A stretch of 64,000 bases of DNA. Source: Aquibaculum sediminis. Lineage in GTDB: Bacteria > Pseudomonadota > Alphaproteobacteria > Kiloniellales > DSM-21159. Below the pieces are notes generated by a model, which did not search any database, was not told the origin of the DNA, and saw only the letters and a list, made by a program, of their open reading frames with translations. The position numbers and the translations under genes are program-made. The first letter of the stretch is position 1. The number at the start of each line of letters is the position of its first letter. The stretch spans positions 62,001 to 126,000 of the forward strand of contig NZ_JBFCVK010000008.1 of assembly GCF_040712085.1 (NCBI RefSeq). Reading direction: 5' to 3'. Shown one piece after another: positions 33,203-41,199 of the stretch.

Positions 33203-33706
33203 TCAGTTGCAGCGCCCGCGCGAGCCTTCCCGGCAGACATGTTCGCCATTGATCCAGGTGGCCCCCGACAGATCGGCAAAGGTCAGATCGGCATTGTTGA
33301 TCTGCGCGCCGGTCAGGTCCGCCCCGCGCAGATTTGCCTGAAACAGCCTGGTATCGCGCAGGTTGGCGTTCGACAGATTTGCGTCGGTCAGGTCGGCCTT
33401 TGTCATATCCGCCTGGAAGAGCTGGGCTTCGCTCAGGTCCACGCCATGCATCTTGGTGTTGATGAACTTCGCACGATGCCCCTCGATTCTCGAAAGGTCG
33501 GCCCCGGAGAGATCGGCACGCAGGAAACTCGCTTCCCGCAAGCGAGCCCCCGCCAGGTTCACGCCGTTCAAATCGACACCGTCAAAGTTGCAGCGTTGCC
33601 AGTCCGCCTCCGCACCGGGCGGATCGGTACAGGCCGCGGCCGCCGGACCGGATGTGACGACCAGGAAGACGAGCAACAACAGGGAAGTGAGTAAAGGTTT
33701 GCGCAT
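33203..33706 (-). CDS. Secreted pentapeptide-repeat protein
   Basis: The protein has 167 residues from the ATG at 33706, which begins a signal peptide (MRKPLLTSLLLLVFLVVTSG, cleavage near AAA-AC). The mature part is nearly all A(D/N)Lxx pentapeptide repeats, from FDGVDLNGVNLAGARL through ADLTDANLSNANLRDTRLFQ. Such repeats form a right-handed quadrilateral beta-helix. A C-terminal pair of cysteines (HVCREGSRGRC) probably forms a disulfide. The signal peptide makes a periplasmic location likely, which argues against a DNA-gyrase-protecting (Qnr-like) role. Function is unknown. Confidence 0.88.
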   Translation of the reverse strand: MRKPLLTSLLLLVFLVVTSGPAAAACTDPPGAEADWQRCNFDGVDLNGVNLAGARLREASFLRADLSGADLSRIEGHRAKFINTKMHGVDLSEAQLFQADMTKADLTDANLSNANLRDTRLFQANLRGADLTGAQINNADLTFADLSGATWINGEHVCREGSRGRCN

Positions 33707-33762
33707 ACCAGCAAGATCGGGGCTGAGACCCTGAAGGGCAATAGCCGGGGGGATTGTCCACC

Positions 33763-34251
33763 TCATGCCGCGGCAGATTTCCGCAGCTGCACCGCCCTGC
33801 CCGCCTCTTCCGGCCAGGGCAGACCATGCTGGGATTCGGCGATCTCAGCGAGTGCGGTCTGAATGGACTCCGGCATCTCGGTGCTGCGTCGGCTCTCCAG
33901 ATTGACGTAAAGGCTGAGGAATTCTCCGGTCGCGGCCAGGAAGCCTGCCTCGGCGTGATGCATGCGCCAGAAGGTGTGGAACTTCTTCCTGTCCCAACCC
34001 AGCAACTGCAGGGAGATCACCAAGGGTTCTCCCAGCTTGAGTTCGCGCTGATAGGTCAAATGCCCTTCGACGGCAAAGATGCTGCCACCTGTCGTCTCGC
34101 GATGCTCAGCGGTCAGACCGACCCGTTTCATGAGGCCGTCCATTCCACGGTCAAAGGCGTAGAGGTAGTAGGCCACGTTCATGTGGCCGTTGATATCGAT
34201 CCACTCCTGCGGAACCTCGGTGCGATAAAGTTCCAGCGGCGCTCCGCTCAT
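33763..34251 (-). CDS. 4HBT-type acyl-CoA thioesterase (betainyl-CoA thioesterase-like)
   Basis: The protein has 162 residues. The hotdog 4HBT signature is at the N-terminus: VPQEWIDINGHMNVAYYLYAFDRG, with Asp in the catalytic position of the DxNGHMN motif. The mid-part GRKFHTFWRMHH-like strand (WDRKKFHTFWRMHHAEAGFL) is close to the thioesterase domain found with L-carnitine dehydrogenase that hydrolyses betainyl-CoA. That subfamily suggestion is weaker than the thioesterase call. The short spacer to the pentapeptide-repeat gene is co-directional. No carnitine genes are adjacent. Confidence 0.85.
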   Translation of the reverse strand: MSGAPLELYRTEVPQEWIDINGHMNVAYYLYAFDRGMDGLMKRVGLTAEHRETTGGSIFAVEGHLTYQRELKLGEPLVISLQLLGWDRKKFHTFWRMHHAEAGFLAATGEFLSLYVNLESRRSTEMPESIQTALAEIAESQHGLPWPEEAGRAVQLRKSAAA

Positions 34252-34333
34252 GCTGCTTCAGCCCTTTCATCCAAACCCCCCGACGCGGGGCCGGGCCGGA
34301 GCTTAGTCGATTGGCCGGAAACGGCGAAAGGGT

Positions 34334-34398
34334 TTAGAGCCGGTCGTCTCTGCTCGGATCGCTCCGCGAATCCGAGCAGAGACGTGAATCGGCTCTAA
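34334..34398. repeat. Palindromic element I (imperfect inverted repeat)
   Basis: The outer arms TTAGAGCCG (34334-34342) and CGGCTCTAA (34390-34398) match exactly. The inner arms CGTCTCTGCTCGGAT (34345-34359) and ATCCGAGCAGAGACG (34370-34384) also match exactly, around a 10-base loop. The element lies in the spacer between the divergent thioesterase and BASS-transporter genes. It can form a long hairpin on either strand and resembles dispersed palindromic intergenic elements rather than a simple terminator. Confidence 0.7.
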
Positions 34399-34410
34399 CA
34401 CTTTAATTTA

Positions 34411-34469
34411 GACCGGATTCACGCATTTAATCCGAACCCGGGGTGGTTCAGATTAAATGCGATCCGGTC
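34411..34469. repeat. Palindromic element II (imperfect inverted repeat)
   Basis: GACCGGAT (34411-34418) pairs with ATCCGGTC (34462-34469), and GCATTTAATC (34423-34432) pairs with GATTAAATGC (34451-34460), with a 4-base bulge on the left. The loop is GC-rich. It lies 12 bases after element I and 37 bases before the predicted GTG start of the BASS transporter gene. The word GCGATCCGGTC here recurs at 20541-20551. Confidence 0.7.
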
Positions 34470-34505
34470 CAGCGTAGCTGGGCGATCATTCGGGGGACCG
34501 ATACT

Positions 34506-35447
34506 GTGTTGAGACTGCTGAGCCTGTTGGGCGGCAAGGGCGTGCCTCTGCTGTTCGTGGGTGTGTTCATCGGCCTGCTGCTGCCGGGACTTGCGAACCT
34601 GCTCCGGCCGCTGCTGGCGCCAAGCGTGGTGTTGCTTCTCCTCTTTTCTCTCCTGCGCGTCGATTGGCAGCAGGTCGGCGCCTACCTGCGGCGACCCTTG
34701 CTGACCGGCGGTTTGGTGGCCTGGATGCTGCTGGCCTCGCCCGTGCTCACCTGGGGCGCTCTGGCTGCCATTCCGCTGCCCTCGGGTCTGGAGACCGCCG
34801 TCATCCTGATGGCGGCCGCCCCGCCGATTCTGGGAGCCACGGCCATCGCGCTGCTGCTGGGCCTCGACGGCGCGCTGACGTTGGTGGTGGGTCTGATCAG
34901 CACCCTGCTGGCACCCGTAACCATTCCGCCGCTCAGCCTCTGGCTTCTGGGCCTCGACCTTGCGATCGGAACCGGGGAGTTGATGTTGCGGCTTGGCGGC
35001 GTCGTTCTTTTGGCGCTGCTGGGCGCGCTCGCAATCCGCGCGTGGCTCGGCTCGGCCTGGCTGCGGCGCAATGGCGTCGCGCTCGATGGCATGATCGTGG
35101 TCATCATGCTGCTGTTTGCCGTGGCCATCATGGACGGCGTGACCGAAACCTTGCTGGCCCAGCCGGGGCAGGTCCTGCTCTGGCTCCTGGCCGCCTTTCT
35201 CGCCAATCCGGCGTTGCAGGCCATCACCATGCTGGCTTTCTGGGGTTTCGGGCGGCGTTTGGCCATGAGTGCGGGACTGCTGGCCGGCAACTGCAACATG
35301 GGCCTGCTCCTGGCGACACTGTCACCGGACGAGAACTTCGACGTGGTGCTCTTCTTTGCCATAGCCCAGCTGCCAATGTTCATGCTCCCGGCCATGATGC
35401 GGCCGCTCTATCGTCGCCTGCTGGCCCCGCAACAGGCGACGACTTGA
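34506..35447 (+). CDS. BASS-family (bile acid:Na+ symporter-like) membrane transporter
   Basis: The protein has 313 residues from a GTG at 34506; the frame is open upstream to 34443, across the palindromic element, but the hydrophobic start begins here. It has about ten transmembrane helices, with the tandem pattern of the BASS fold (PLLAPSVVLLLLFSLLRVDW, then ILGATAIALLLGLDGALTLVVG). The late segment MSAGLLAGNCNMGLLLATL matches the conserved crossing region. It probably imports an organic anion with sodium. The dehydratase gene follows 51 bases downstream, which suggests a shared sugar-acid or keto-acid pathway. Confidence 0.75.
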   Translation: MLRLLSLLGGKGVPLLFVGVFIGLLLPGLANLLRPLLAPSVVLLLLFSLLRVDWQQVGAYLRRPLLTGGLVAWMLLASPVLTWGALAAIPLPSGLETAVILMAAAPPILGATAIALLLGLDGALTLVVGLISTLLAPVTIPPLSLWLLGLDLAIGTGELMLRLGGVVLLALLGALAIRAWLGSAWLRRNGVALDGMIVVIMLLFAVAIMDGVTETLLAQPGQVLLWLLAAFLANPALQAITMLAFWGFGRRLAMSAGLLAGNCNMGLLLATLSPDENFDVVLFFAIAQLPMFMLPAMMRPLYRRLLAPQQATT

Positions 35448-35498
35448 CGCAGCGCCGCGCGCGCACAAGGCTCACAGAGCACCGCTGGCGGAGGACAC

Positions 35499-37235
35499 AT
35501 GACGGCAGATCAGGACGACAGCCCACGCGGCATGGCCGCGGGCCTTACCCACTATGGCGATTCGGGCTTTTCGCTCTTCCTGCGCCGGGCCTTCATCAAG
35601 GCCATGGGCTACAGCGACGATGCTCTATCCCGGCCCATCATCGGCATCACCGATACCTTCAGCGGCTACAACGCCTGTCACCGCACCGTGCCGGAGATGA
35701 TCGACGCCATCGAGCGCGGGGTTCTGCTCGCCGGAGGACTGCCGGTGCGCTTTCCGGTGATATCGATGCACGAATCCTTCTCCAACCCCACCTCCATGTA
35801 CCTGCGCAACCTCATGGCAATGGACACGGAGGAGATGATCCGCGCCCAGCCCATGGACGCGGTCGTGCTGATCGGTGGATGCGACAAGACCGTGCCCGCC
35901 CTGCTCATGGGCGCGGCCAGCGCCGGTGTACCGGCAATCCTCACGGTCACCGGTCCCATGATGACCGGCGACCATCGGGGAGAGCGCCTGGGCGCCTGTA
36001 CCGACTGCCGGCGCTTCTGGGCGCGTTTTCGCGCCGGCGAGATCGACGCGGCAGAAATCGACGAGATCTCCGGCAAACTGGCCCCCACCGCCGGCACCTG
36101 CATGGTGATGGGCACCGCGAGCACCATGGCGCTGACCGCCGAGGCGCTGGGCATGATGCTGCCCGGCGGAGCTGCCATCCCCGCCGTCCATGCCGATCGT
36201 CTGCGCCACTGCGAAGCCAGCGGGTCCCGCGCCGTCGCCATGGCGGCCGAGGGCCTCACGCCCGATCGCATCATGACGCCGCCGGCCTTCCGCAATGCCT
36301 TCCGCATTCTTCACGCCGTGGGCGGGTCGACGAATGCCCTGGTCCATCTGGCCGCGGTCGCTGGGCGCCTGGGGTATCCCCTGGACCTGGAAGCCTTTGA
36401 CACGCTGGGTCAGGAAACACCGGTCCTCGTCGACCTCAAGCCCTCCGGCCAGCACTACATGGAGGATCTGCAAAAGGCTGGCGGCCTGGCGCCCATCCTG
36501 CGCGAACTGCGCCACCAGCTCGACCTCGACTGCCTGACCGTCAGCGGGCGCAGCCTGGGCGAAGACCTCGATGCCGCGCCTGCTGCCTGGCCGCAGGAGG
36601 TGGTCCGCCCCTTCGACACCCCGATCCACAGCGGCGGCGCGCTGCGCCTGCTGCGGGGAAACCTGGCGCCGGACGGTGCGGTGATCAAACAGTCCGCGGC
36701 CAGCCCGGATCTCTTGCAGCACGAGGGGCCGGCTGTGGTTTTCGAGAACCTGCAGGACCTGGCGGAGCGGATCGACGATCCCGATCTGCAGGTCACGGCC
36801 GACAGTGTCCTCGTGCTGAAGAACGCCGGACCCAAGGGGGCGCCGGGCATGCCGGAGGCCGGCTACCTGCCCATCCCGAGGAAGCTGGCCCGCCAGGGCG
36901 TCAAGGATATGGTGCGCCTTTCCGACGCGCGGATGAGCGGGACGGCCTTCGGCACCATCGTGTTGCACATCGCGCCGGAGGCCGCCGAGGGCGGTCCGCT
37001 TGCCTTGGTGCAGGATGGCGACCGGATTCGTCTCGACGCTGCGGCCGGTCGCCTTGAGCTTGTGGTCGAGGAAAAAGAACTCGTCGCCCGCCGTGGTGCC
37101 TTGCAGGCCGGCATATCCCATGCCGGTTCAGAACGCGGCTTCAAGTACCTCTATTTGAAGGAAGTCACACAAGCCCCGGAGGGCTGCGACTTCACCTTTC
37201 TGCGGCCGCAGCAGCAGGGCCCCACCGTCCCCTGA
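35499..37235 (+). CDS. IlvD/Edd-family dehydratase (sugar-acid dehydratase-like, [2Fe-2S] type)
   Basis: The protein has 578 residues. The three cluster ligands are visible: Cys60 (FSGYNACHRTVPEM), Cys128 (LIGGCDKTVPALLMG) and Cys201 (PTAGTCMVMGTAST). The conserved SDARMSGTAFGTIVLH sequence near residue 480 carries the alkoxide-forming Ser. Relatives with this spacing dehydrate dihydroxy acids or sugar acids such as arabonate and xylonate. The downstream gene is not leu/ilv related, so catabolic use is more likely than branched-chain synthesis. It probably shares a transcript with the BASS transporter. Confidence 0.9.
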   Translation: MTADQDDSPRGMAAGLTHYGDSGFSLFLRRAFIKAMGYSDDALSRPIIGITDTFSGYNACHRTVPEMIDAIERGVLLAGGLPVRFPVISMHESFSNPTSMYLRNLMAMDTEEMIRAQPMDAVVLIGGCDKTVPALLMGAASAGVPAILTVTGPMMTGDHRGERLGACTDCRRFWARFRAGEIDAAEIDEISGKLAPTAGTCMVMGTASTMALTAEALGMMLPGGAAIPAVHADRLRHCEASGSRAVAMAAEGLTPDRIMTPPAFRNAFRILHAVGGSTNALVHLAAVAGRLGYPLDLEAFDTLGQETPVLVDLKPSGQHYMEDLQKAGGLAPILRELRHQLDLDCLTVSGRSLGEDLDAAPAAWPQEVVRPFDTPIHSGGALRLLRGNLAPDGAVIKQSAASPDLLQHEGPAVVFENLQDLAERIDDPDLQVTADSVLVLKNAGPKGAPGMPEAGYLPIPRKLARQGVKDMVRLSDARMSGTAFGTIVLHIAPEAAEGGPLALVQDGDRIRLDAAAGRLELVVEEKELVARRGALQAGISHAGSERGFKYLYLKEVTQAPEGCDFTFLRPQQQGPTVP

Positions 37236-37383
37236 TCTGACGAGTTGCTTCTGGAGCCGTGTTGCTTGCTAGCGCGGCTTCCCACCCTGTGGTAACGCAT
37301 GAATGGGAGGTACAAGAAGGCCGCCGGGGGAAAGCGCCGCGGACACTTGGGCAGTTCCAGGATTTTGACTTCAGGGGTAGTTC

Positions 37384-38361
37384 ATGCCGCAGGAAACCAC
37401 TTCATACAGCGGGGCCAACATGGTTTCCGGTCGCAGGATGCTGGGGGCACTGGGTATCGGCGCCTGTCTGCTCGTCAGCGCCTGCGCCACGCCTCCGGAC
37501 TCCGGCGGGTCCGACAGCGCATCGCGAGCCGGCATCGCACGAGGCGAGAGCGCCCTGCAGTCTCCCCTGTTGCAGCGCGCGGCCCTGGCGCAAGCCGATC
37601 TGTCCGACGAAGAGCTCGACGATGTCTACGACTACGATGAGGGTGACTACGATGAGGACGCCCTTTTCGGTGTAAGCGGGTCGGAAAACGAGGGCGACGG
37701 CGATCCACTGGAGACCCTCAATCGCTTCACCTTCGCCTTCAACGACATGCTGGATACGCTGTTCCTACGTCCCGTGGCCTTCACCTATCGTGAACTGGTG
37801 CCCTCGGGCATCCGCGATGCCCTGCGTAACTTCCTGCGCAACCTCTCCACGCCGGTGATCCTGGCCAACGACCTGCTGCAGGGCGATGGAGACCGGGCGC
37901 TCAACACCAGCAAGCGCTTCTTCGTCAACACGGCTTTCTCACTCGGCTTCTACGATTACGCCGGTGAACTCGGCCTGCCCTATCAGGACGCAGATTTCGG
38001 GCAGACTCTGGGGACCTACGGCGCTGGGGAAGGCTTCTATATTGTGCTGCCGGTCTTCGGCCCCTCCAGCCTGCGCGACGCCACCGGGCGCATTGTTGAT
38101 CGTGCGTTCGACCCCCTGACCTACCTTTCCATCACCCATGGCGATGACGCGCAGAACCTCACCCTCCCGCGCTCCATCGTCAGTGGCGTGGACGCCCGCG
38201 CACGGTCCCTGGACATGCTGGACCAGGCACTTGCCGACTCGCTCGATGACTATACGCGTATAAGGTCCTTGTGGCGGCAGGCCCGTGAGGACCAGATACA
38301 GAAGCGGGCGCCGCGTGACGCGGAGCTCGAGTTCGGAACAAGTCCCTTCCCCGACCTATAA
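37384..38361 (+). CDS. mlaA: MlaA (VacJ) family outer-membrane lipoprotein
   Basis: The protein has 325 residues. The lipobox LLVSACA puts the acylated Cys at 34, or at 22 if an internal ATG at 37420 is used. A low-complexity acidic spacer (DVYDYDEGDYDED) comes before the MlaA core, which starts at DPLETLNRFTFAFNDMLD and includes LPVFGPSSLRDATGRIVDRAFDPL. MlaA is a doughnut-shaped protein that removes mislocalised phospholipid from the outer leaflet and passes it to MlaC. The mlaC gene follows at once. The long acidic insert between lipobox and core is unusual. Confidence 0.93.
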   Translation: MPQETTSYSGANMVSGRRMLGALGIGACLLVSACATPPDSGGSDSASRAGIARGESALQSPLLQRAALAQADLSDEELDDVYDYDEGDYDEDALFGVSGSENEGDGDPLETLNRFTFAFNDMLDTLFLRPVAFTYRELVPSGIRDALRNFLRNLSTPVILANDLLQGDGDRALNTSKRFFVNTAFSLGFYDYAGELGLPYQDADFGQTLGTYGAGEGFYIVLPVFGPSSLRDATGRIVDRAFDPLTYLSITHGDDAQNLTLPRSIVSGVDARARSLDMLDQALADSLDDYTRIRSLWRQAREDQIQKRAPRDAELEFGTSPFPDL

Positions 38362-38398
38362 GAGGTCGAATGGGCACATAGGTTTCCAAGGAGGTCCC

Positions 38399-39013
38399 AT
38401 GATCCGCCGCCTGTTCCTTTCCCTCGCACTGCTCCTCGTTGTGACCGCGCCTCCTGCCGCCCATGCCAACGAGAGTCCGGATGCCTTCCTGCGCGACTTC
38501 GGTCAACAGGCGGTGGAGCAGCTCTCCGACGAATCGGTGCCGTTCGAAGAGCGTGAAGCCGAGTTCAAGGCCATGCTGGACGAAGGCTTCGATCTGGAAG
38601 CCATCTCCCGCTTCATCATCGCCCGGCAGTGGCGGGGCGCAGCCGAGGAAGATCGGCAGGCTTTCATCTCGGTCTTCAAGGACTACCTCTCGCAGCGCTT
38701 CCTCCCACTGTTCGAGGCGTACAGCGGTGAGTCCTTCGCCACGAATGGCGTGCGACCGGACAGCGAGAATGAGGACCTTTCCTGGGTTCGCATCTCCTTC
38801 CAGGCGCCGAACGGGCAACCGGTGAACACCGACTGGCGACTGCGCCGGGTCAACGGCGGCTACAAGATTCTCGACGTGCGTGCCGAAGGCGCGAGCCTCG
38901 CGCTCACGCTGCGCGAGGAGTATGCGTCGGTCATGCGTCAGGAAGGGGGATTGGCCGGCCTGGTGACGCGGCTCGAGGAGCAGGTCGCCCGCGGCGCCTT
39001 CCGTCCCGACTGA
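38399..39013 (+). CDS. mlaC: MlaC/Ttg2D family periplasmic phospholipid-binding protein
   Basis: The protein has 204 residues from the ATG at 38399, preceded by AAGGAGGTCCC, an almost ideal ribosome-binding site. A signal peptide ends near PPAAHA. The MlaC core has FLRDFGQQAVEQLSDESV, FEEREAEFKAMLDEGFDLEAISRFIIARQWR and the NTDWRLRRVNGGYKILDVRAEG signature. It ferries phospholipid between MlaA and the inner-membrane complex. The mlaFEDB transporter genes are not in the window, so they must be elsewhere. Confidence 0.93.
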   Translation: MIRRLFLSLALLLVVTAPPAAHANESPDAFLRDFGQQAVEQLSDESVPFEEREAEFKAMLDEGFDLEAISRFIIARQWRGAAEEDRQAFISVFKDYLSQRFLPLFEAYSGESFATNGVRPDSENEDLSWVRISFQAPNGQPVNTDWRLRRVNGGYKILDVRAEGASLALTLREEYASVMRQEGGLAGLVTRLEEQVARGAFRPD

Positions 39014-39046
39014 CACTGCGTTTGACCAATAAAGGAATCGTTCCAC

Positions 39047-39847
39047 TTGAGCGACGAAACGGGCGCCGCCGGGCCCGACGGCCCCCGCCCGAAAATCGCC
39101 TTCGTTGCTGCCTCGACCCCGGAGGCAAATCAGGCGCGCGATGACCTGATCGCGCGCTACGCCTCCTGCGACGTGGACGAGGCGGAGGTCATCGTCGCGC
39201 TGGGCGGTGACGGCTTCATGCTGGAGACCCTGCATCGAACTGTGGGGCGCTCTGTGCCGATCTATGGCATGAACTGCGGCACCGTCGGCTTCCTGATGAA
39301 CGAGTTTGAAAGCGATGGGCTGATCGATCGGCTCGCGCAGGCCCAGGAGGTGCGGCTGCATCCCCTGCGCATGGTGGCGCGCACGCGCGAGGGCGGTCAT
39401 TCCGAGGCGCTGGCACTGAATGAGGTCTCGCTTTTCCGGGAAAGCCGGCAGGCAGCGAAGATCCGCATCCGTATCGACAGCGTGGTCCGGCTGGAGGAAC
39501 TGGTCTGCGACGGCGTGCTGGTGGCAACGCCGGCAGGCAGCACGGCCTACAATCTCTCAGCCCACGGCCCGATCCTGCCCCTGGGCACGCCGCTCCTGGC
39601 GCTCACGCCAATCAGCGCCTTCCGCCCCCGGCGCTGGCGGGGCGCGCTGCTGCCGCGAGGCGCAAAGGTGACTTTCGAGGTGCTGGAGCACTTGAAGCGG
39701 CCGGTGTCCGCAACGGCGGATTTCACCGAGGTGCGGGACGTGGTCGAGGTCACGATCCGGGAGGATCGGGAAACCAGCCTCCGCCTGCTCTTCGATCCAG
39801 AGCACAACCTCGAAGAACGCATCCTCAAGGAGCAGTTCATTCCATGA
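39047..39847 (+). CDS. nadK: NAD kinase
   Basis: The protein has 266 residues from a TTG start (AAAGGA about 10 bases upstream). It has the GGDG motif with the catalytic Asp (VIVALGGDGFMLETLH), the NAD-binding MNCGTVGFLMNEF segment and the glycine-rich LVATPAGSTAYNLSAHGPIL region. It phosphorylates NAD to NADP. The length is short, as usual for alphaproteobacterial NadK. It follows mlaC by 33 bases and ends against the M48 protease gene. Confidence 0.96.
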   Translation: MSDETGAAGPDGPRPKIAFVAASTPEANQARDDLIARYASCDVDEAEVIVALGGDGFMLETLHRTVGRSVPIYGMNCGTVGFLMNEFESDGLIDRLAQAQEVRLHPLRMVARTREGGHSEALALNEVSLFRESRQAAKIRIRIDSVVRLEELVCDGVLVATPAGSTAYNLSAHGPILPLGTPLLALTPISAFRPRRWRGALLPRGAKVTFEVLEHLKRPVSATADFTEVRDVVEVTIREDRETSLRLLFDPEHNLEERILKEQFIP

Positions 39848-39874
39848 CGGATGGGGTTTGCTGTCTCAGCCGCT

Positions 39875-40657
39875 TCAGTAACCGAGAGCCTGCAGTTCCT
39901 CGCGCAGAGCCGCGATGCGATTGGCGTCCGCCGGGTGGGTCGAGAGGAATTCGGGCGGTTTGCCGCCCTCGCTCTGCCGCGCCATGGCCTCCCAGAAGCT
40001 GAGCGCAGCGCGGGGATCATAACCGGCCCGTGCCGCATAGCGCAGGCCGAGGCGGTCGGCTTCGTACTCGTGACGGCGCGAATAGGGCAGCAGCACACCC
40101 ATCTGAACGCCGGCACCCAGAACCCCGGCAAGGTCGGGGGACACGCCGGCGCTGCCCAGGCCGATCTGGGCCAGGGAAACGCCCATTTCGGACAGCATCG
40201 ACTGGCTCACGCGCTCGGCCGAATGGCGGCTGGTGACATGCGCCACCTCGTGACCGACCACAGCGGCGATCTCGTCGTCGCTGCTCGCGATGTCGATCAA
40301 ACCGGTATTGATGCCGATCTTTCCACCCGGCAGGGCGAAGGCATTGGCCTGCTCATTCTCGAAAACCGCGTATTCCCAGTCGTAGGCATCCTGCAGTCCG
40401 GCGGCTGAGACGATGCGCGAACCGATCGTTTCGATGCGCCGGTTGAGTCCGCCATCACGCGACACCCTTTCCTGCTGACGGATGCTGCGCCAGGTCGCCA
40501 CCCCCATTTCCGAAAGTTGGCCATCGTCGACCAGGATCAACTGCTGGCGCCCCAGTTGCGGGTTGTCCGCACAGCCCGTCACCACCACGAGGCTTCCCGC
40601 CGCGAGCCCACTCAAGACGGCCCGCCGCGACATGAGGCCTCCGGAATTGCCGCACAT
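39875..40657 (-). CDS. M48-family zinc metalloprotease lipoprotein
   Basis: The protein has 260 residues from the ATG at 40657, chosen because GGGAGAAACAGTC lies before it; the ATG at 40633 is an alternative. The lipobox VVVTGC puts the acylated Cys at 29, preceded by an arginine-rich signal. The zinc site is GHEVAHVTSRH (HEVAH at 136-140), with the third ligand in RHEYEADRLG. The late SFWEAMARQSEGGKPPEFLSTHP is typical of M48C (BepA/LoiP-like) enzymes. It probably degrades misfolded outer-membrane or periplasmic proteins. Confidence 0.92.
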   Translation of the reverse strand: MCGNSGGLMSRRAVLSGLAAGSLVVVTGCADNPQLGRQQLILVDDGQLSEMGVATWRSIRQQERVSRDGGLNRRIETIGSRIVSAAGLQDAYDWEYAVFENEQANAFALPGGKIGINTGLIDIASSDDEIAAVVGHEVAHVTSRHSAERVSQSMLSEMGVSLAQIGLGSAGVSPDLAGVLGAGVQMGVLLPYSRRHEYEADRLGLRYAARAGYDPRAALSFWEAMARQSEGGKPPEFLSTHPADANRIAALREELQALGY

Positions 40658-40810
40658 GACTGTTTCTCCCGCCCTGGATCCGAGTGTGGCGCTCAAGATG
40701 GGGCCATCCTCGCGCGGGCGCAAGGTCGCTGCCGTGTGACAGATTGGGTACAAACAACTCCTGCTGGATGGCCCGCAATCGGCACGGACACAGCCGGCGT
40801 CAAGCAGCTC

Positions 40811-41050
40811 TCACCCTCGCCAGAAAGGTTTGGAAATTTCCCGCTCCACCTGTTCGCGGCTCAGCCCGAGATCCTGCAGCAGGTGATCGTCCAGCTCCTT
40901 GAGATGCAGGCGGTCCTGCGAGCGCCGGGTCCAGATGCCGGTTAGGCGATAGAGGCGCAGCAGGGCTTCCAACGGCGAGGGAAGGTGAAGCGAGTTGCCG
41001 GATGCCTTATGGGCGAGCGTCGGCATCGGCCGCGAAGTATGGCGCGACAT
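40811..41050 (-). CDS. DUF1127 small protein
   Basis: The protein has 79 residues. The C-terminal DUF1127 motif is present: RRSQDRLHLKELDDHLLQDLGLSREQVEREISKPFWRG, with the conserved R-LxxLxxHxLxDIGLxRxxVxxEIxKPFW pattern. Short DUF1127 proteins of Alphaproteobacteria are RNA-binding-type regulators tied to phosphate or stress responses. It is divergent from the LysR gene, with about 150 bases between them. Its ATG gives the usual length. Confidence 0.88.
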   Translation of the reverse strand: MSRHTSRPMPTLAHKASGNSLHLPSPLEALLRLYRLTGIWTRRSQDRLHLKELDDHLLQDLGLSREQVEREISKPFWRG

Positions 41051-41199
41051 GACGAATTCTCCTCATGGACTGAGAACTGGCGTGCGCCGATGAAAACTCT
41101 GCGCACCTTGTTCATTACTGGGGTGAAGATGCGCGATCTTGCGCCACGGCACAAACGGGATAAACTCATCATTGATCTGAGATTTTCTAATGAATAGTC

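Noticed and set aside
33203..33706. Pentapeptide-repeat protein as a Qnr-like gyrase protector or immunity protein
   Set aside because: It has a clear signal peptide and a terminal cysteine pair, so it is periplasmic and would not meet DNA gyrase.
34664..36400. Second 578-codon plus-strand frame spanning the BASS transporter and the dehydratase
   Set aside because: It is out of frame with both genes, Arg/Gly/His-rich and lacks any family feature.
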